From: Burkholderia latens
Lineage (GTDB): Bacteria > Pseudomonadota > Gammaproteobacteria > Burkholderiales > Burkholderiaceae
Length of the DNA stretch: 64,000 nucleotides
Direction of reading: 5' to 3'
NCBI RefSeq assembly: GCF_902499045.1
Contig: NZ_CABVPL010000039.1
Coordinates: 1 to 64,000, forward strand
Shown piece by piece: positions 47,072-55,749 of the stretch; the stretch's first letter is position 1, and each line of letters opens with the position of its first letter. Below the pieces are notes generated by a model. It ran no database searches, was not told the DNA's origin, and saw only the letters and a program-made list of their open reading frames with translations. Position numbers and translations under genes: made by a program.

Positions 47072-49554
47072 ACGATATCCAGCACGCGTTGCAGCAGGCG
47101 CTCGAGCACCACCAGGCCGGTCGTCTCGCGCAGGCGAAGACGCTGTACGACACGATACTGCACACGCAGCCCGGGCAGCCGGACGCGATGCATTTCCTCG
47201 GGCTGCTCGCATGTCAGCTGAAGCAGTACGACGCGGGCCTCGCGCTGATGGAGCGCTCGCTCGCCGCGCGGCCGGACGCGTCGTACTTCAACAACCTCGG
47301 CAACATGCTGCGCGAATGCGGGCGGCTCGACGACGCGATCGCGCACTACCGTCGCGCGGTCGCATTGCGACCGGACTATCCGGAAGCGCACAACAACCTC
47401 GGCAATGCGCTGCGCGACGCACACGAGCCGGCCGCGGCGATGCAGAGCTGCTCACGCGCGATCGAACTGCGCCCCGGTTACGCGGAGGCGTACAACAACC
47501 TCGGCAACGTGCTGCAGGATCTCGGCGAGCTCGATGCGGCAGCAGCGAGCTACGGCAAGGCGATCGCGTTTCATCCATCCTATGCGGAAGCGCACAGCAA
47601 CCTGGGTAACGTGCTGCGCGCGCAGGAGCGCCACGCGGACGCGATCGCTCACTACCGCCGCGCGCTCGAACTGAACCCCGCACTGCGTGTCGCGCATCGC
47701 GGGCTCGCCGCCGCGCTGCGCGCCACCGACGATTTCGACGGCGCGCTGGAACATGCGCGTGAGGGGCTCGAGCCGGACGATGCCGAAGGTCACTGCGCGC
47801 TCGGCCGATCGCTGCGCAGCATGAACGACTTCGACGGCGCGGCGCGGCTCTTCCAGCGTGCGTGCGAGATCGATCCCGGCTATGCGCAGGCATGGTGCCG
47901 GCTCGGCGAACTGCGGTGCCAGCAGGGCGAATACGAAGAATCGATGCGACTGTGCCGGCACGCGATCGAACTCGATCCGACGCTCGCGGACGCATACAAC
48001 TTCCTCGGTCTCGCGTATCACAACCTGGACCGCATGGCGGCGGCAGAGCTCAGCCATCGCCACGCGATCGACCTGAATCCGGACGACGCGGACGCGCACC
48101 ACAATCTCGCGGCGGCGCTGTTCCGCCTCGACCGGCTCGACGAAGCGATGAGCGAATACCGGATCGCACAGGAACTGGGCGTCGATCCGGCGAAGATCCA
48201 GCTGACGCTCGGCGACATCCTGTGGGCAAAGCGCGATTACGCCGCTGCGGTCGAAGCGTTTCGCGACGCCATCGAGCACGATCCGCATCGCGCTTATGCG
48301 CGGCTGCTGTTCAACATGTCGAGCTCGCCGGCGTTCGCGCCGGACGAGTGGGTCGCCGATGCGCAGCGCTACGGCGACTACCTCGCGCGCGACGCGCGGC
48401 TGCTGCCGCACGACCGCGAACGACGGGCACGGCAGGCGCGCGGGCGGCCGCTGCGGGTCGGCTTCGTGTCCGGCGACCTGCGTCAGCATCCGGTCGGGAT
48501 CTTCCTCGAAAGCGTGCTCGCGCATCTCGATCGCACGCGCATCGAACCGCACGCCTACGTGACGTTCGTCGTCGAGGACGACGTGACCGCGCGGCTGAAA
48601 ACGGGCTTCGCAAGCTGGAAGAAGCTCACGTGCCTGAATCGCGAGCAGGCGGCGCAGATGATTCACGATGACCAGATCGACGTGCTCGTCGACCTGGCCG
48701 GCCACACGAACTGGAGCGGCCTGCCCGTGTTCGCGCACCGGCCGGCGCCCGTGCAGGCGAGCTGGCTCGGCTTCTTCGCGACGACCGGCTGCCGCGCGAT
48801 CGACTATTTCATCGGTGACCCGCACACGTTGCCGGCCGACGAGGCCCATCACTTCGTCGAACAGCCGTGGCGTCTGCCGGACAGCTATCTGTGCTTCACG
48901 CCGCCCGCGTACGACGTCGAGGTCGGCCCGCTGCCGATGGAGCGCAATGGCGGGGTGACGTTCGGCTGCTTCGGCAAGCTCACGAAGATCAGCGACGACG
49001 TGATCGCGCTGTGGTCGCGCCTGCTGCATGCGCTGCCCGATGCGCGGCTGATGCTGAAGGCGCACGAACTCGGCGCGAGCGACATGAGCCGCGCGACGCT
49101 CGAGCGTTTCGCGCGGCACGGTATCGGCGCGCACCGGCTGATTCTCGAAGGCGGTTCGCCGCGCGCGGAGTATTTCAACGCGTACAACCGGATCGACATC
49201 GCGCTGAGCCCGTTCCCGTATCCGGGCGGCACGACGACGGCCGAAGCGCTGTGGATGGGCGTGCCGGTGATCGGGATGAAGGGCGGCCGCTTCGTCACGC
49301 ATATCTGCGAGAGCCTGCTGCACGCGGCCGGGATGGGCGACTGGATCGCGGCCGACGAGGGCGCGTACCTTGCGAAGGCGATCGCGTTCGCGAGCGATCG
49401 CGACGCGCTCGCGGCATTGCGCGCGACGTTGCGCGAACGCACGCTCGCGTCGCCGCTGTGCGATGCGGCGCGCTTCGCACGCAATCTCGAGGACGCGTTC
49501 CACGGGATGTGGGCGCGCTACGTGGCCGGCGACACGGACGGAACACGCGCATGA
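47068..49554 (+). CDS. TPR protein with O-GlcNAc-transferase-like (GT41) domain, copy 3
   Basis: An 828-aa protein. About eleven TPR units (residues about 5-430) precede the same GT-B domain, with RPLRVGFVSGDLRQHPVGIF, DVLVDLAGHTNWSGLPVFAH and [20 protein letters not shown]. The N-terminal 200 residues match copy 2 almost perfectly, but the following TPRs and the catalytic half have diverged, so it is probably a different specificity rather than a simple duplicate. ATG 47068 overlaps the stop of copy 2. The stop overlaps copy 4 (ATGA at 49551). Confidence 0.9.
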   Translation: MNDIQHALQQALEHHQAGRLAQAKTLYDTILHTQPGQPDAMHFLGLLACQLKQYDAGLALMERSLAARPDASYFNNLGNMLRECGRLDDAIAHYRRAVALRPDYPEAHNNLGNALRDAHEPAAAMQSCSRAIELRPGYAEAYNNLGNVLQDLGELDAAAASYGKAIAFHPSYAEAHSNLGNVLRAQERHADAIAHYRRALELNPALRVAHRGLAAALRATDDFDGALEHAREGLEPDDAEGHCALGRSLRSMNDFDGAARLFQRACEIDPGYAQAWCRLGELRCQQGEYEESMRLCRHAIELDPTLADAYNFLGLAYHNLDRMAAAELSHRHAIDLNPDDADAHHNLAAALFRLDRLDEAMSEYRIAQELGVDPAKIQLTLGDILWAKRDYAAAVEAFRDAIEHDPHRAYARLLFNMSSSPAFAPDEWVADAQRYGDYLARDARLLPHDRERRARQARGRPLRVGFVSGDLRQHPVGIFLESVLAHLDRTRIEPHAYVTFVVEDDVTARLKTGFASWKKLTCLNREQAAQMIHDDQIDVLVDLAGHTNWSGLPVFAHRPAPVQASWLGFFATTGCRAIDYFIGDPHTLPADEAHHFVEQPWRLPDSYLCFTPPAYDVEVGPLPMERNGGVTFGCFGKLTKISDDVIALWSRLLHALPDARLMLKAHELGASDMSRATLERFARHGIGAHRLILEGGSPRAEYFNAYNRIDIALSPFPYPGGTTTAEALWMGVPVIGMKGGRFVTHICESLLHAAGMGDWIAADEGAYLAKAIAFASDRDALAALRATLRERTLASPLCDAARFARNLEDAFHGMWARYVAGDTDGTRA
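47125..47685 (+). repeat. Direct repeat A (about 560 bp), copy in TPR gene 3
   Basis: Second copy of the repeat at 44627-45187. Recombination between the two would delete 2,498 bp and leave an in-frame chimera with the N-terminus of gene 2 and the catalytic domain of gene 3. Confidence 0.9.
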
Positions 49555-51812
49555 CCGGCGTCGTCGCGGAGCGACTGAACGCGGCCCTCGCGCATCACGA
49601 GGCCGGGCGCCTCGACGACGCGCGGGCGCTGTACGAGGCCATCCGTCGCGACGAGCCCGATCAGCCGGACGCGACGCACTTCCTCGGGCTGCTCGCGTGC
49701 CAGCTCGGCCAGTTCCCGGCCGGCCTCGCGCTGATGGAGCGCGCGATCGCGCTGCGCGCCGATCCCGTCTACCTGAACAACCTCGGCAACATGCTGCGCG
49801 CGCACGGCCGCCTCGACGATGCGACCGCCGCATACCGGCGCGCGATCGCGCTCGCGCCCGGCTATGCGGAGGCGCACAGCAACCTCGGCAATGCGTTGCG
49901 CGACGCGGGCGACGCCGATGCGGCGATGCTCAGCTGCGTGCAGGCGCTCGCGCTGCGCCCCGACTACGCGCCGGCCTTCAACAATCTCGGCAACGCGCTG
50001 CAGGACAAGGGCGAACTGGACGCCGCCGCGCGCGCGTACGAGAAGGCGCTCGCGCTCGATCCTGCCTACGCGCACGCATGCTTCAACCGCGGCAACGTAT
50101 TGCGCGCGCAATGCCGGTACGACGACGCGATCGCGTGCTACCGCCGTGCGATCGCGCTGCAACCGACGCTGTACGCCGCGCACCATGCGCTCGGGATGCT
50201 GTTGTTCGAGCGCGGCGAACTCGACGCGTCGATCGCGAGCCTCACCCGCGCGGCGGAATCGGACGAAGCCGATTGCCTGTTCCACCTTGCGGCCGCGTTC
50301 GAGCGCGCGGGCGATCTCGACGGCACGGCCGCGAGCCTGCGGCGTGCGCTGGCCGCCGCGCCCGATCGTGCCGATCTGCATTTCCATCTCGCGCAGACCC
50401 TTGTGCAGCAGGGCAAGCGGCGCGACGCGCTCGAGCGTTGCCGGATCGCGCTGTCGCTGCCGAATCCGACCGCGCAGATGCATGCGGTCGAAGGCGACCT
50501 GCTGTGCGCGATGTGGCAGCTCGATGCGGGCCTCGCGAGCTACGATCGCGCGCTCGCCGTCGATCCCGCGTTTCGCAACGCGCACTCGGGCAGCATGTTC
50601 CATGCGGCCGGCAGCGACCGGCTGTCGCCGGCGCAACTGCTCGAGCGGGCGCGCGCATTCGGCGCGCAGATGGCCGCGCAGGCATCGCCGATGACACACG
50701 CGCCGCGGCCGGCCGCGGGGCGCGTGCTGCGTGTCGGGTTCGTGTCCGGCGACCTGAAGTCGCATCCGGTCGCGGTGTTCCTGTCGAGCGTCGTCGCGGC
50801 GCTCGATCCGTCGCGCGTCGAAGCGCTCGCCTATGCGACGCAGTCGGTGCAGGACGAGATGACCGCGATGCTCAAGCGCCACTTCGCGGTGTGGCGCGAC
50901 ATCACCGCGCTCGACGATCGTGCGGCGGCGGAGCTGATCGCGAGCGACCGCGTGGACGTGCTGGTCGACCTGAGCGGCCATACCGCGTCGAACCGGCTGC
51001 CGCTGTTCGCGTGGAAGCCGGCGCCGGTGCAGGCGACCTGGCTCGGCTATTTCGCGACGACGGGCATTGCCGCGATCGACTACGTGATCGGCGATCGCCA
51101 CGTGCTGCCGGAGAACGAGGCGCACCACTTCGTCGAGCGGCCATGGCGGCTGCCGGACAGCTACCTCTGCTTCACGCCGCCCGATCTGCCGCTCGACGTC
51201 GGTCCGCTGCCGGCCGAGCGCGAACGTGTCGTCACGTTCGGCTGCCTCAACAACGCGAACAAGATCGGCGACGCGGTCGTCACGCTATGGTCGCGCGTGC
51301 TCGATGCCGTGCCCGGTTCGCGGCTGCTGCTGAAATCGGCGCAGCTCGACGAGCCCGCACTGCGCGCGAGCGTGGCCGCGCGCTTCGCGGCGCACGGCAT
51401 TGCCGCCGAGCGGCTGGTGCTGCGCGGCGGATCCACGCGGCTCGCGCACATCGGCACGTTCAACGACATCGACATCGTCCTCGATCCGTTCCCGTATCCG
51501 GGCGGCACGACGAGCGTGGAAGGACTATGGATGGGCGCGCCGTTCATCACCCGGCGCGGCGACCGCTTCCTGTCGCATATCGGCGAAAGCATCCTGCACA
51601 CGCTCGGGATGCCCGAATGGATCGCCGGCAACGACGACGACTATGTCGCGAAGGCGGTCGCGTTCGCGCAGGATCTGCCGCACGTCGCCGAAGTGCGGGC
51701 CGGGCTGCGCGAGCGGCTGCTGCGCTCGCCGCTGTGCGATGCGCCGCGCTTTGCGCGCCATCTCGAAGCGGCGTTCGCGCAGATGGTCGATGCGGCGGCG
51801 GCCGCGCGGTAG
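49551..51812 (+). CDS. TPR protein with O-GlcNAc-transferase-like (GT41) domain, copy 4
   Basis: A 753-aa protein. TPR units span about residues 5-360 (FLGLLACQLGQFPAGLALME, YLNNLGNMLRAHGRLDDATA, AFNNLGNALQDKGELDAAAR), followed by the GT-B domain with [40 protein letters not shown] and [20 protein letters not shown]. The nucleotide loop (GGTTSVEGLWMGAP) differs from the [14 protein letters not shown] shared by copies 1-3, suggesting another donor or acceptor. It is the last gene of the plus arm and converges on fliT. ATG 49551 overlaps the stop of copy 3. Confidence 0.9.
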   Translation: MTGVVAERLNAALAHHEAGRLDDARALYEAIRRDEPDQPDATHFLGLLACQLGQFPAGLALMERAIALRADPVYLNNLGNMLRAHGRLDDATAAYRRAIALAPGYAEAHSNLGNALRDAGDADAAMLSCVQALALRPDYAPAFNNLGNALQDKGELDAAARAYEKALALDPAYAHACFNRGNVLRAQCRYDDAIACYRRAIALQPTLYAAHHALGMLLFERGELDASIASLTRAAESDEADCLFHLAAAFERAGDLDGTAASLRRALAAAPDRADLHFHLAQTLVQQGKRRDALERCRIALSLPNPTAQMHAVEGDLLCAMWQLDAGLASYDRALAVDPAFRNAHSGSMFHAAGSDRLSPAQLLERARAFGAQMAAQASPMTHAPRPAAGRVLRVGFVSGDLKSHPVAVFLSSVVAALDPSRVEALAYATQSVQDEMTAMLKRHFAVWRDITALDDRAAAELIASDRVDVLVDLSGHTASNRLPLFAWKPAPVQATWLGYFATTGIAAIDYVIGDRHVLPENEAHHFVERPWRLPDSYLCFTPPDLPLDVGPLPAERERVVTFGCLNNANKIGDAVVTLWSRVLDAVPGSRLLLKSAQLDEPALRASVAARFAAHGIAAERLVLRGGSTRLAHIGTFNDIDIVLDPFPYPGGTTSVEGLWMGAPFITRRGDRFLSHIGESILHTLGMPEWIAGNDDDYVAKAVAFAQDLPHVAEVRAGLRERLLRSPLCDAPRFARHLEAAFAQMVDAAAAAR

Positions 51813-51898
51813 CCTTCGCCATCGCTGCCCCGCGCTGCTTGACCGGCATGCTGCGCAGGCCTCGGGCCGGTCATGCGATCGCTGTTCCTGTTTCCGTC

Positions 51899-51925
51899 AC
51901 GAAAAAAAGCCGCCCGAAGGCGGCT
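51899..51925. terminator. Terminator downstream of fliT (and of the GT41 operon)
   Basis: AGCCGCC-CGAA-GGCGGCT hairpin preceded by GAAAAAAA on the plus strand. Read on the minus strand, the stem is followed by TTTTTTT, a classical intrinsic terminator for the fliC-fliD-fliT side. On the plus strand it may act as a weaker stop for the GT41 operon. Confidence 0.85.
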
Positions 51926-51984
51926 CGATACTACGACGTCGGCGCACGCTCGATGGCGGCGCGCGTTGTTGTTCGATCGAAGAC

Positions 51985-52281
51985 TTACAGCATGCCGGTC
52001 GCCTGATAGAGGCCGGCCGCGCGGATCCGGTCGCGCGATTCGGTGAACTGCCGCGCGAGCCGGTCGCGATCGGCCTGCGCGTCCTGCGCGATCGACGCGT
52101 CGATGTCCATGATCCGGCGGATCGTGTCGAGCGCCGCCGGCGACTGCTCGGGCGACAGGCCCATCAACAGCGGCGAGCGCGCGTCGGCGAGCGCCGCGAC
52201 GCGCTCCCAGTCGCGCAGCGCGGCGGCCGTCTGCATCGCGTCGGTCAGGTGGAGTGCGTGGTCCAGCGTATCGGTCGTCAT
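51985..52281 (-). CDS. fliT: Flagellar chaperone FliT
   Basis: A 98-aa helical protein. It shows the FliT pattern: short helix TLDHALHLTDAMQTAAALRD, then WERVAALADARSPLLMGL and IRRIMDIDASIAQDAQADRD. FliT binds the hook-cap/filament-cap protein FliD and FlhDC in enteric bacteria, keeping FliD export-ready. ATG 52281 begins at the expected N-terminus, just downstream of fliD (35 bp). Assigned mainly from size, helical composition and gene order. Confidence 0.8.
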   Translation of the reverse strand: MTTDTLDHALHLTDAMQTAAALRDWERVAALADARSPLLMGLSPEQSPAALDTIRRIMDIDASIAQDAQADRDRLARQFTESRDRIRAAGLYQATGML

Positions 52282-52316
52282 GGTCGTCGTCCGGATCCGT
52301 CGTATGAGAAAGCGGC

Positions 52317-53738
52317 TTACTTGTTGGTCGCGAGCGCACCGGCGCTGTTCGAACCGCCGAACAGCTGCGTCAGGTACTTCGTGTTGTTGGCCATCGTCGC
52401 CATCAGGTTGTTCAGCGCGGTGAACTGCGCGTTGTACTGCGAGGTCAGCTGGTCCGAGTAGTTCTTCAGCTGCGTCGCCTGATCCGACAGGTTCTTCAGG
52501 TCCGAGTTGATCGCCGTCGTGCGCTGGTCGATCAGGCCGTTCGTCTGCGTGTACGTGTTGACCAGGTTGTTCAGCGTCTTGCCGACGCCGTTGGTCGTGT
52601 TGAACAGCGCGGCGACGGCGGGGCTGTTCGACGTGAGCGCGGTGTTCAGTGCGGTCGAATCGACCTGCAGCGTGCCGTCCGACTGCAGGTTGATGCCGAT
52701 CGCCGCGAGCGAATAGGTCTTGCTCGGGCTGCCCGTCGTGACGCCGCCGCTGATCGCGGTGGCGAGGCCGTTCGAGATCGTGTTCAGCATCGAGTCGCCG
52801 AGCAGCGGGCCGGCCGTCGACGTGTTCGGATCGTACGACGACAGCGACTGCGAGGTCGTCACATAGCTGTTGTACGCGTTGACGAACGCGTTGATCGCGT
52901 TCGTCGTGGCCGTCGTGTCCGGCGACAGCGTGACCGTCTGGGTCGTGTTGACCGCGGCCGCCGTCAGGTTCAGCGTGACGCCCGTCAGCACGCCCGACAC
53001 GCTGTTGGATGCGCTGCTGACCGGCGTGCCGTCGACCGTCAGCTTCGCGTCCGCGGCCGCCGTCACGGTCGTGTAGCCCGACGTCAGTTTCGAATTCACG
53101 CCGGTTCCGCTCACCGACACCGTATTGGCCGCGCCGGTGTTGTTCGACTGGATCACGAGGTGCTGGCCGTCCGAGCCGGTGATCACCGACGCGGTGACGC
53201 CCGGGTTGCCGGCCGTCGTATTGATCGACGTCGCGATGTCGGACAGCGATGCGCCGGCCGCGACGTTGACGTTGAATGCCGTGTTGCTGCCGAGCGTGAT
53301 GCTCAGCGAACCGGCCGAAATCGTGTCGCTCGACGTGAGGCCCGCGGACGACAGCTTGTTCGCGGTCGCGAGCTGCGTGACGTTGACCGAGTACGAGCCG
53401 GCCACCGCACCGCCGCCGCTCTTGACCGACGCGGTGATGCCGTTGCCGCTCGCGGTGGCCGCGAGGCCGCTCAGCGTGGTGCCGTTCGCGAGACCGGCGA
53501 TCGCGGTCTGCAGCGCCGACAGCGCCGATTTCAATTTGCCGACCGCCGACAGCTCGGTGTTGTCCGCCGCCTGCCTGGTCGTGAGGGTTTGTGTCTGACC
53601 GGCCGTCTTCGCGGTGACCAGTGCCGACACGAGCGAATTGACGTCGAGCGTCGAATTGGTCGCGCCGCTGATGATCGATTGCCCGGCCTGCGCCAGAAGG
53701 CTGCCGATATCCGTCGTGCTTGTGCTCGTCGTGGTCAT
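52317..53738 (-). CDS. fliD: Flagellar filament cap protein FliD (HAP2)
   Basis: A 473-aa protein. N-terminus SLLAQAGQSIISGATNSTLD VNSLVSALVTAKTAG corresponds to the FliD N domain; the C-terminal coiled coil contains NSDLKNLSDQATQLKNYSDQ and LTSQYNAQFTALNNLMATMA. FliD caps the growing filament and helps fold flagellin subunits. It lies between fliC and fliT on the minus strand. The central region is Thr/Ser/Ala rich, with many VTASV-like strands. It has the usual length of Burkholderia FliD. Confidence 0.94.
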   Translation of the reverse strand: MTTTSTSTTDIGSLLAQAGQSIISGATNSTLDVNSLVSALVTAKTAGQTQTLTTRQAADNTELSAVGKLKSALSALQTAIAGLANGTTLSGLAATASGNGITASVKSGGGAVAGSYSVNVTQLATANKLSSAGLTSSDTISAGSLSITLGSNTAFNVNVAAGASLSDIATSINTTAGNPGVTASVITGSDGQHLVIQSNNTGAANTVSVSGTGVNSKLTSGYTTVTAAADAKLTVDGTPVSSASNSVSGVLTGVTLNLTAAAVNTTQTVTLSPDTTATTNAINAFVNAYNSYVTTSQSLSSYDPNTSTAGPLLGDSMLNTISNGLATAISGGVTTGSPSKTYSLAAIGINLQSDGTLQVDSTALNTALTSNSPAVAALFNTTNGVGKTLNNLVNTYTQTNGLIDQRTTAINSDLKNLSDQATQLKNYSDQLTSQYNAQFTALNNLMATMANNTKYLTQLFGGSNSAGALATNK

Positions 53739-53809
53739 GCGGGTGCTCCAGTCGTTTGCGCGGTGGCGCGCGTTCCGGCGGGTCGCCGTGCTTCGGATTC
53801 AATGCAAGC

Positions 53810-53827
53810 AGGGAGGCGAGCCTCCCT
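53810..53827 (-). terminator. Hairpin between fliC and fliD
   Basis: AGGGAGGC-GA-GCCTCCCT forms an 8-bp perfect stem in the 187-bp gap downstream of fliC. No clear T-run follows on the minus strand, so it may attenuate read-through into fliD or stabilise the fliC mRNA. Confidence 0.4.
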
Positions 53828-53925
53828 GAAGTATCGGGTTCGACGAATCGAACCGGCGTCGTCGCGCGCCGCAACGCGGACGACGCCCTGCGCGCGGGCG
53901 ATGCGCCCGGCGCCGATGTACTCGA

Positions 53926-54750
53926 TTACTGCAGGAGCTTCAGGACTTGCTGCGGCAGCGAGTTCGCTTGCGCGAGCACCGAGATGCCGGCTTGCTGCAG
54001 CACTTGCGCCTTGCTCAGGTTCGCCGTTTCCGTCGCGAAGTCCGCGTCGGTGATCTGCGAACGCGCTGCGCTCATGTTGGTTGCCTGCGTTTGCGTCGTC
54101 GTGATCGCAGCCTGGAACGTGTTTTGTGCTGCACCCAGCGTTGCCTGGAACGTGTTGACGTTCTTCAGTGCCGCGTCGATTGCCGTGATCGCCGACTGTG
54201 CGCTCGTCTGGTCGCTGACCGTCAGGCCGCTCAGGCTCAGGCCTGCGCCCGTGCTCGTCCACACGGTCGCGCCGAAGTTGACGGCAACGGTCTGGTTCGC
54301 CGATGCGCCGACCTGGAACGTGACGTTGCCGGCGTTGCTCAGGATGGTCTGGCCGTTGAACGTCGTTTGCGTTGCCACGCGGTCGATTTCGCCGAGACGC
54401 GTCGTGACTTCAGCTTGCAGGTTTGCACGTGCGTTCGAATCCAGCGAGCCGTCGCCAGCTTCGACTGCCAGCGTACGGATACGCTGCAGGTTGTCGACGG
54501 TCGACTGCAGCGCGCCGGCTGCGGTCTGGATCATCGAGATACCGTTGTTCGCGTTCGAAACGCCTTGCGTCAGTGCGTTGATCGCGGCCGTTTGCGTCGT
54601 CGAGATCGCGAGACCTGCCGCGTCATCGGCTGCCGTGTTGACGCGCTTGCCCGACGACAGGCGGTTGATCGCTTGCGACAGTGCGTTTTGCGAGCCCGAC
54701 AGGTTCGTCTGCGTCGTCAGCGAAAGGATGTTGGTGTTGATGTTCAGCAT
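53926..54750 (-). CDS. fliC: Flagellin FliC, short form
   Basis: A 274-aa flagellin. The N-terminal D0/D1 helices (LNINTNILSLTTQTNLSGSQ, INRLSSGKRVNTAADDAAGL, AVEAGDGSLDSNARANLQAE) and C-terminal D1/D0 (FQAAITTTQTQATNMSAARS, then VLQQAGISVLAQANSLPQQV) are intact. Between them only about 70 residues remain (about 140-210), rich in Ser, Thr and Ala, so the surface D2/D3 domains are essentially missing. The filament would be thin-domained, with the Ser/Thr patch as the likely O-glycosylation surface for the adjacent GT41 enzymes. A sigma-28 type promoter lies upstream. Confidence 0.96.
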   Translation of the reverse strand: MLNINTNILSLTTQTNLSGSQNALSQAINRLSSGKRVNTAADDAAGLAISTTQTAAINALTQGVSNANNGISMIQTAAGALQSTVDNLQRIRTLAVEAGDGSLDSNARANLQAEVTTRLGEIDRVATQTTFNGQTILSNAGNVTFQVGASANQTVAVNFGATVWTSTGAGLSLSGLTVSDQTSAQSAITAIDAALKNVNTFQATLGAAQNTFQAAITTTQTQATNMSAARSQITDADFATETANLSKAQVLQQAGISVLAQANSLPQQVLKLLQ

Positions 54751-54841
54751 TTGCTTCCTCGTTTTGGAAAATGCCTGAGTACAGACAGGGTCGTTTTCGG
54801 CGTTGCGCTTTATCGCGAGTGGCGCTGCCCGCCTTTCCTGG

Positions 54842-54869
54842 TTGACGGCGGCACCCGGCGAAAACTTTA
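54842..54869 (-). promoter_or_regulatory. Sigma-28 (FliA) promoter of fliC
   Basis: On the minus strand TAAAGTTT (54869-54862) is followed after 12 bp by GCCGTCAA (54849-54842). The consensus is TAAAGTTT-N11-GCCGATAA. The -35 is perfect, the -10 has two changes and the spacing is one base long. Start of transcription would be near 54835, giving a leader of about 85 nt. Confidence 0.6.
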
Positions 54870-55291
54870 GAAAGATGTTCGAGGAAATTCGGGACGGAAG
54901 GAGCCGATGGCCGCGGAAGCCGCGCCCGGCGTAGCTCGCCGCGATTTCGGCGGCCGCGGGACGTCATGTTTGCGGACGGCCCGGGCGGTCTCGGGCGGTG
55001 CGGCGACGCGCCGGGATCGACAAAAGGATAGTTTTGTCTGTGATTTCCTGATATGATGGCGGGCTGAATTGAGATTTTCTGTCACGCCTATGCCGTTGCG
55101 GCATTCCTGCTGGCAGTCAAACGCGGCGCTGCACGCGGCTTGTGAAGCGTACTCGCGGTGCTTTCCGCCTCTCTTTTCCGGCCTCCGAGGCCGTATTTCC
55201 GCTCGTTTCGCCTGTTGTGGGGACGCCCGGATGGCCGGTGCGTGGCGCTTGGCCGCTACGTTTTTGACCGTTTAAGCAATTTAGGAACGAC
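54870..55291. other. Divergent region between fliC and rpsU
   Basis: About 420 bp with promoters for both sides. For rpsU, TATGAT at 55052-55057 is a good -10, but the hexamer 17 bp upstream (TAGTTT) is a poor -35. A long leader to the rpsU start (about 230 nt) is implied. An arginine-rich reading frame at 55069 is considered spurious. Confidence 0.4.
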
Positions 55292-55504
55292 ATGACGACG
55301 ATTCTTCTGAAAGAAAACGAGCCGTTCGAAGTGGCGATTCGCCGCTTTCGCCGTGCTATCGAAAAAAACGGCCTGATCGCTGAACTGCGCGAACGCCAGT
55401 CCTACGAAAAGCCGACCGCAGTCCGCAAGCGCAAGAAGGCAGCAGCCGTCAAGCGCCTGCACAAGCGCCTGCGCAGCCAGATGCTGCCGAAGAAGCTCCA
55501 CTAA
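55292..55504 (+). CDS. rpsU: 30S ribosomal protein S21
   Basis: A 70-aa basic protein, [20 protein letters not shown] to the end [13 protein letters not shown], unmistakably bS21, which helps mRNA recognition at the small subunit platform. It is monocistronic here: fliC lies divergent and a TonB receptor converges. TTTAGGAACGAC precedes the ATG. Burkholderia genomes often carry more than one rpsU copy; this one has normal length and no dnaG/rpoD neighbours. Confidence 0.97.
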   Translation: MTTILLKENEPFEVAIRRFRRAIEKNGLIAELRERQSYEKPTAVRKRKKAAAVKRLHKRLRSQMLPKKLH

Positions 55505-55527
55505 GAGCGTCTGACGGTTCGCCGCGA

Positions 55528-55574
55528 AACGGCGGAGTGTGCTTCGAAAGAAGCCGCTCCGCCGTTTTGCTTTT
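55528..55574 (+). terminator. rpsU terminator
   Basis: AACGGCGGAG (55528-55537) pairs with CTCCGCCGTT (55557-55566), and the run TTTTGCTTTT follows the stem. It lies 24 bp after the rpsU stop. Confidence 0.8.
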
Positions 55575-55609
55575 CCGGCATCGGAAAACGGCTTTCGGCG
55601 TTGGCGTGC

Positions 55610-55641
55610 GGGCGTCGGGCGTCGGGCGTCGGGCGTCGGGC
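55610..55641. repeat. 7-bp tandem repeat (GGGCGTC)
   Basis: About four copies of GGGCGTC, ending in a partial unit, between the rpsU terminator and the 3' end of the TonB receptor gene. Non-coding; a slippage-prone microsatellite. Confidence 0.85.
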
Positions 55642-55749
55642 AGATGGCGCGCGGGGCGCGCGTGCAGGCGCGGGCGGTGCCGCCGCTGGCGGCGCCGCGG
55701 CCGGATTGGCTCGGCGCCGGCTGCTTCAGGCCGATCGCGCCCGGTTCGC

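Noticed and set aside
52317-53738. Plus-strand frames opposite fliD (valine- and alanine-rich, membrane-like)
   Set aside because: They are antisense images of fliD's Thr/Ala/Val-rich sequence, with no ribosome sites.
54797-54835. Another sigma-28-like element near fliC (GCCGAAAA with TAAAG)
   Set aside because: The TAAAG and GCCGAAAA lie only 3 bp apart instead of about 11, so they cannot form one promoter.
55069-55275. 68-codon frame upstream of rpsU
   Set aside because: No ribosome site, atypical composition, and the region is expected to be the rpsU leader.
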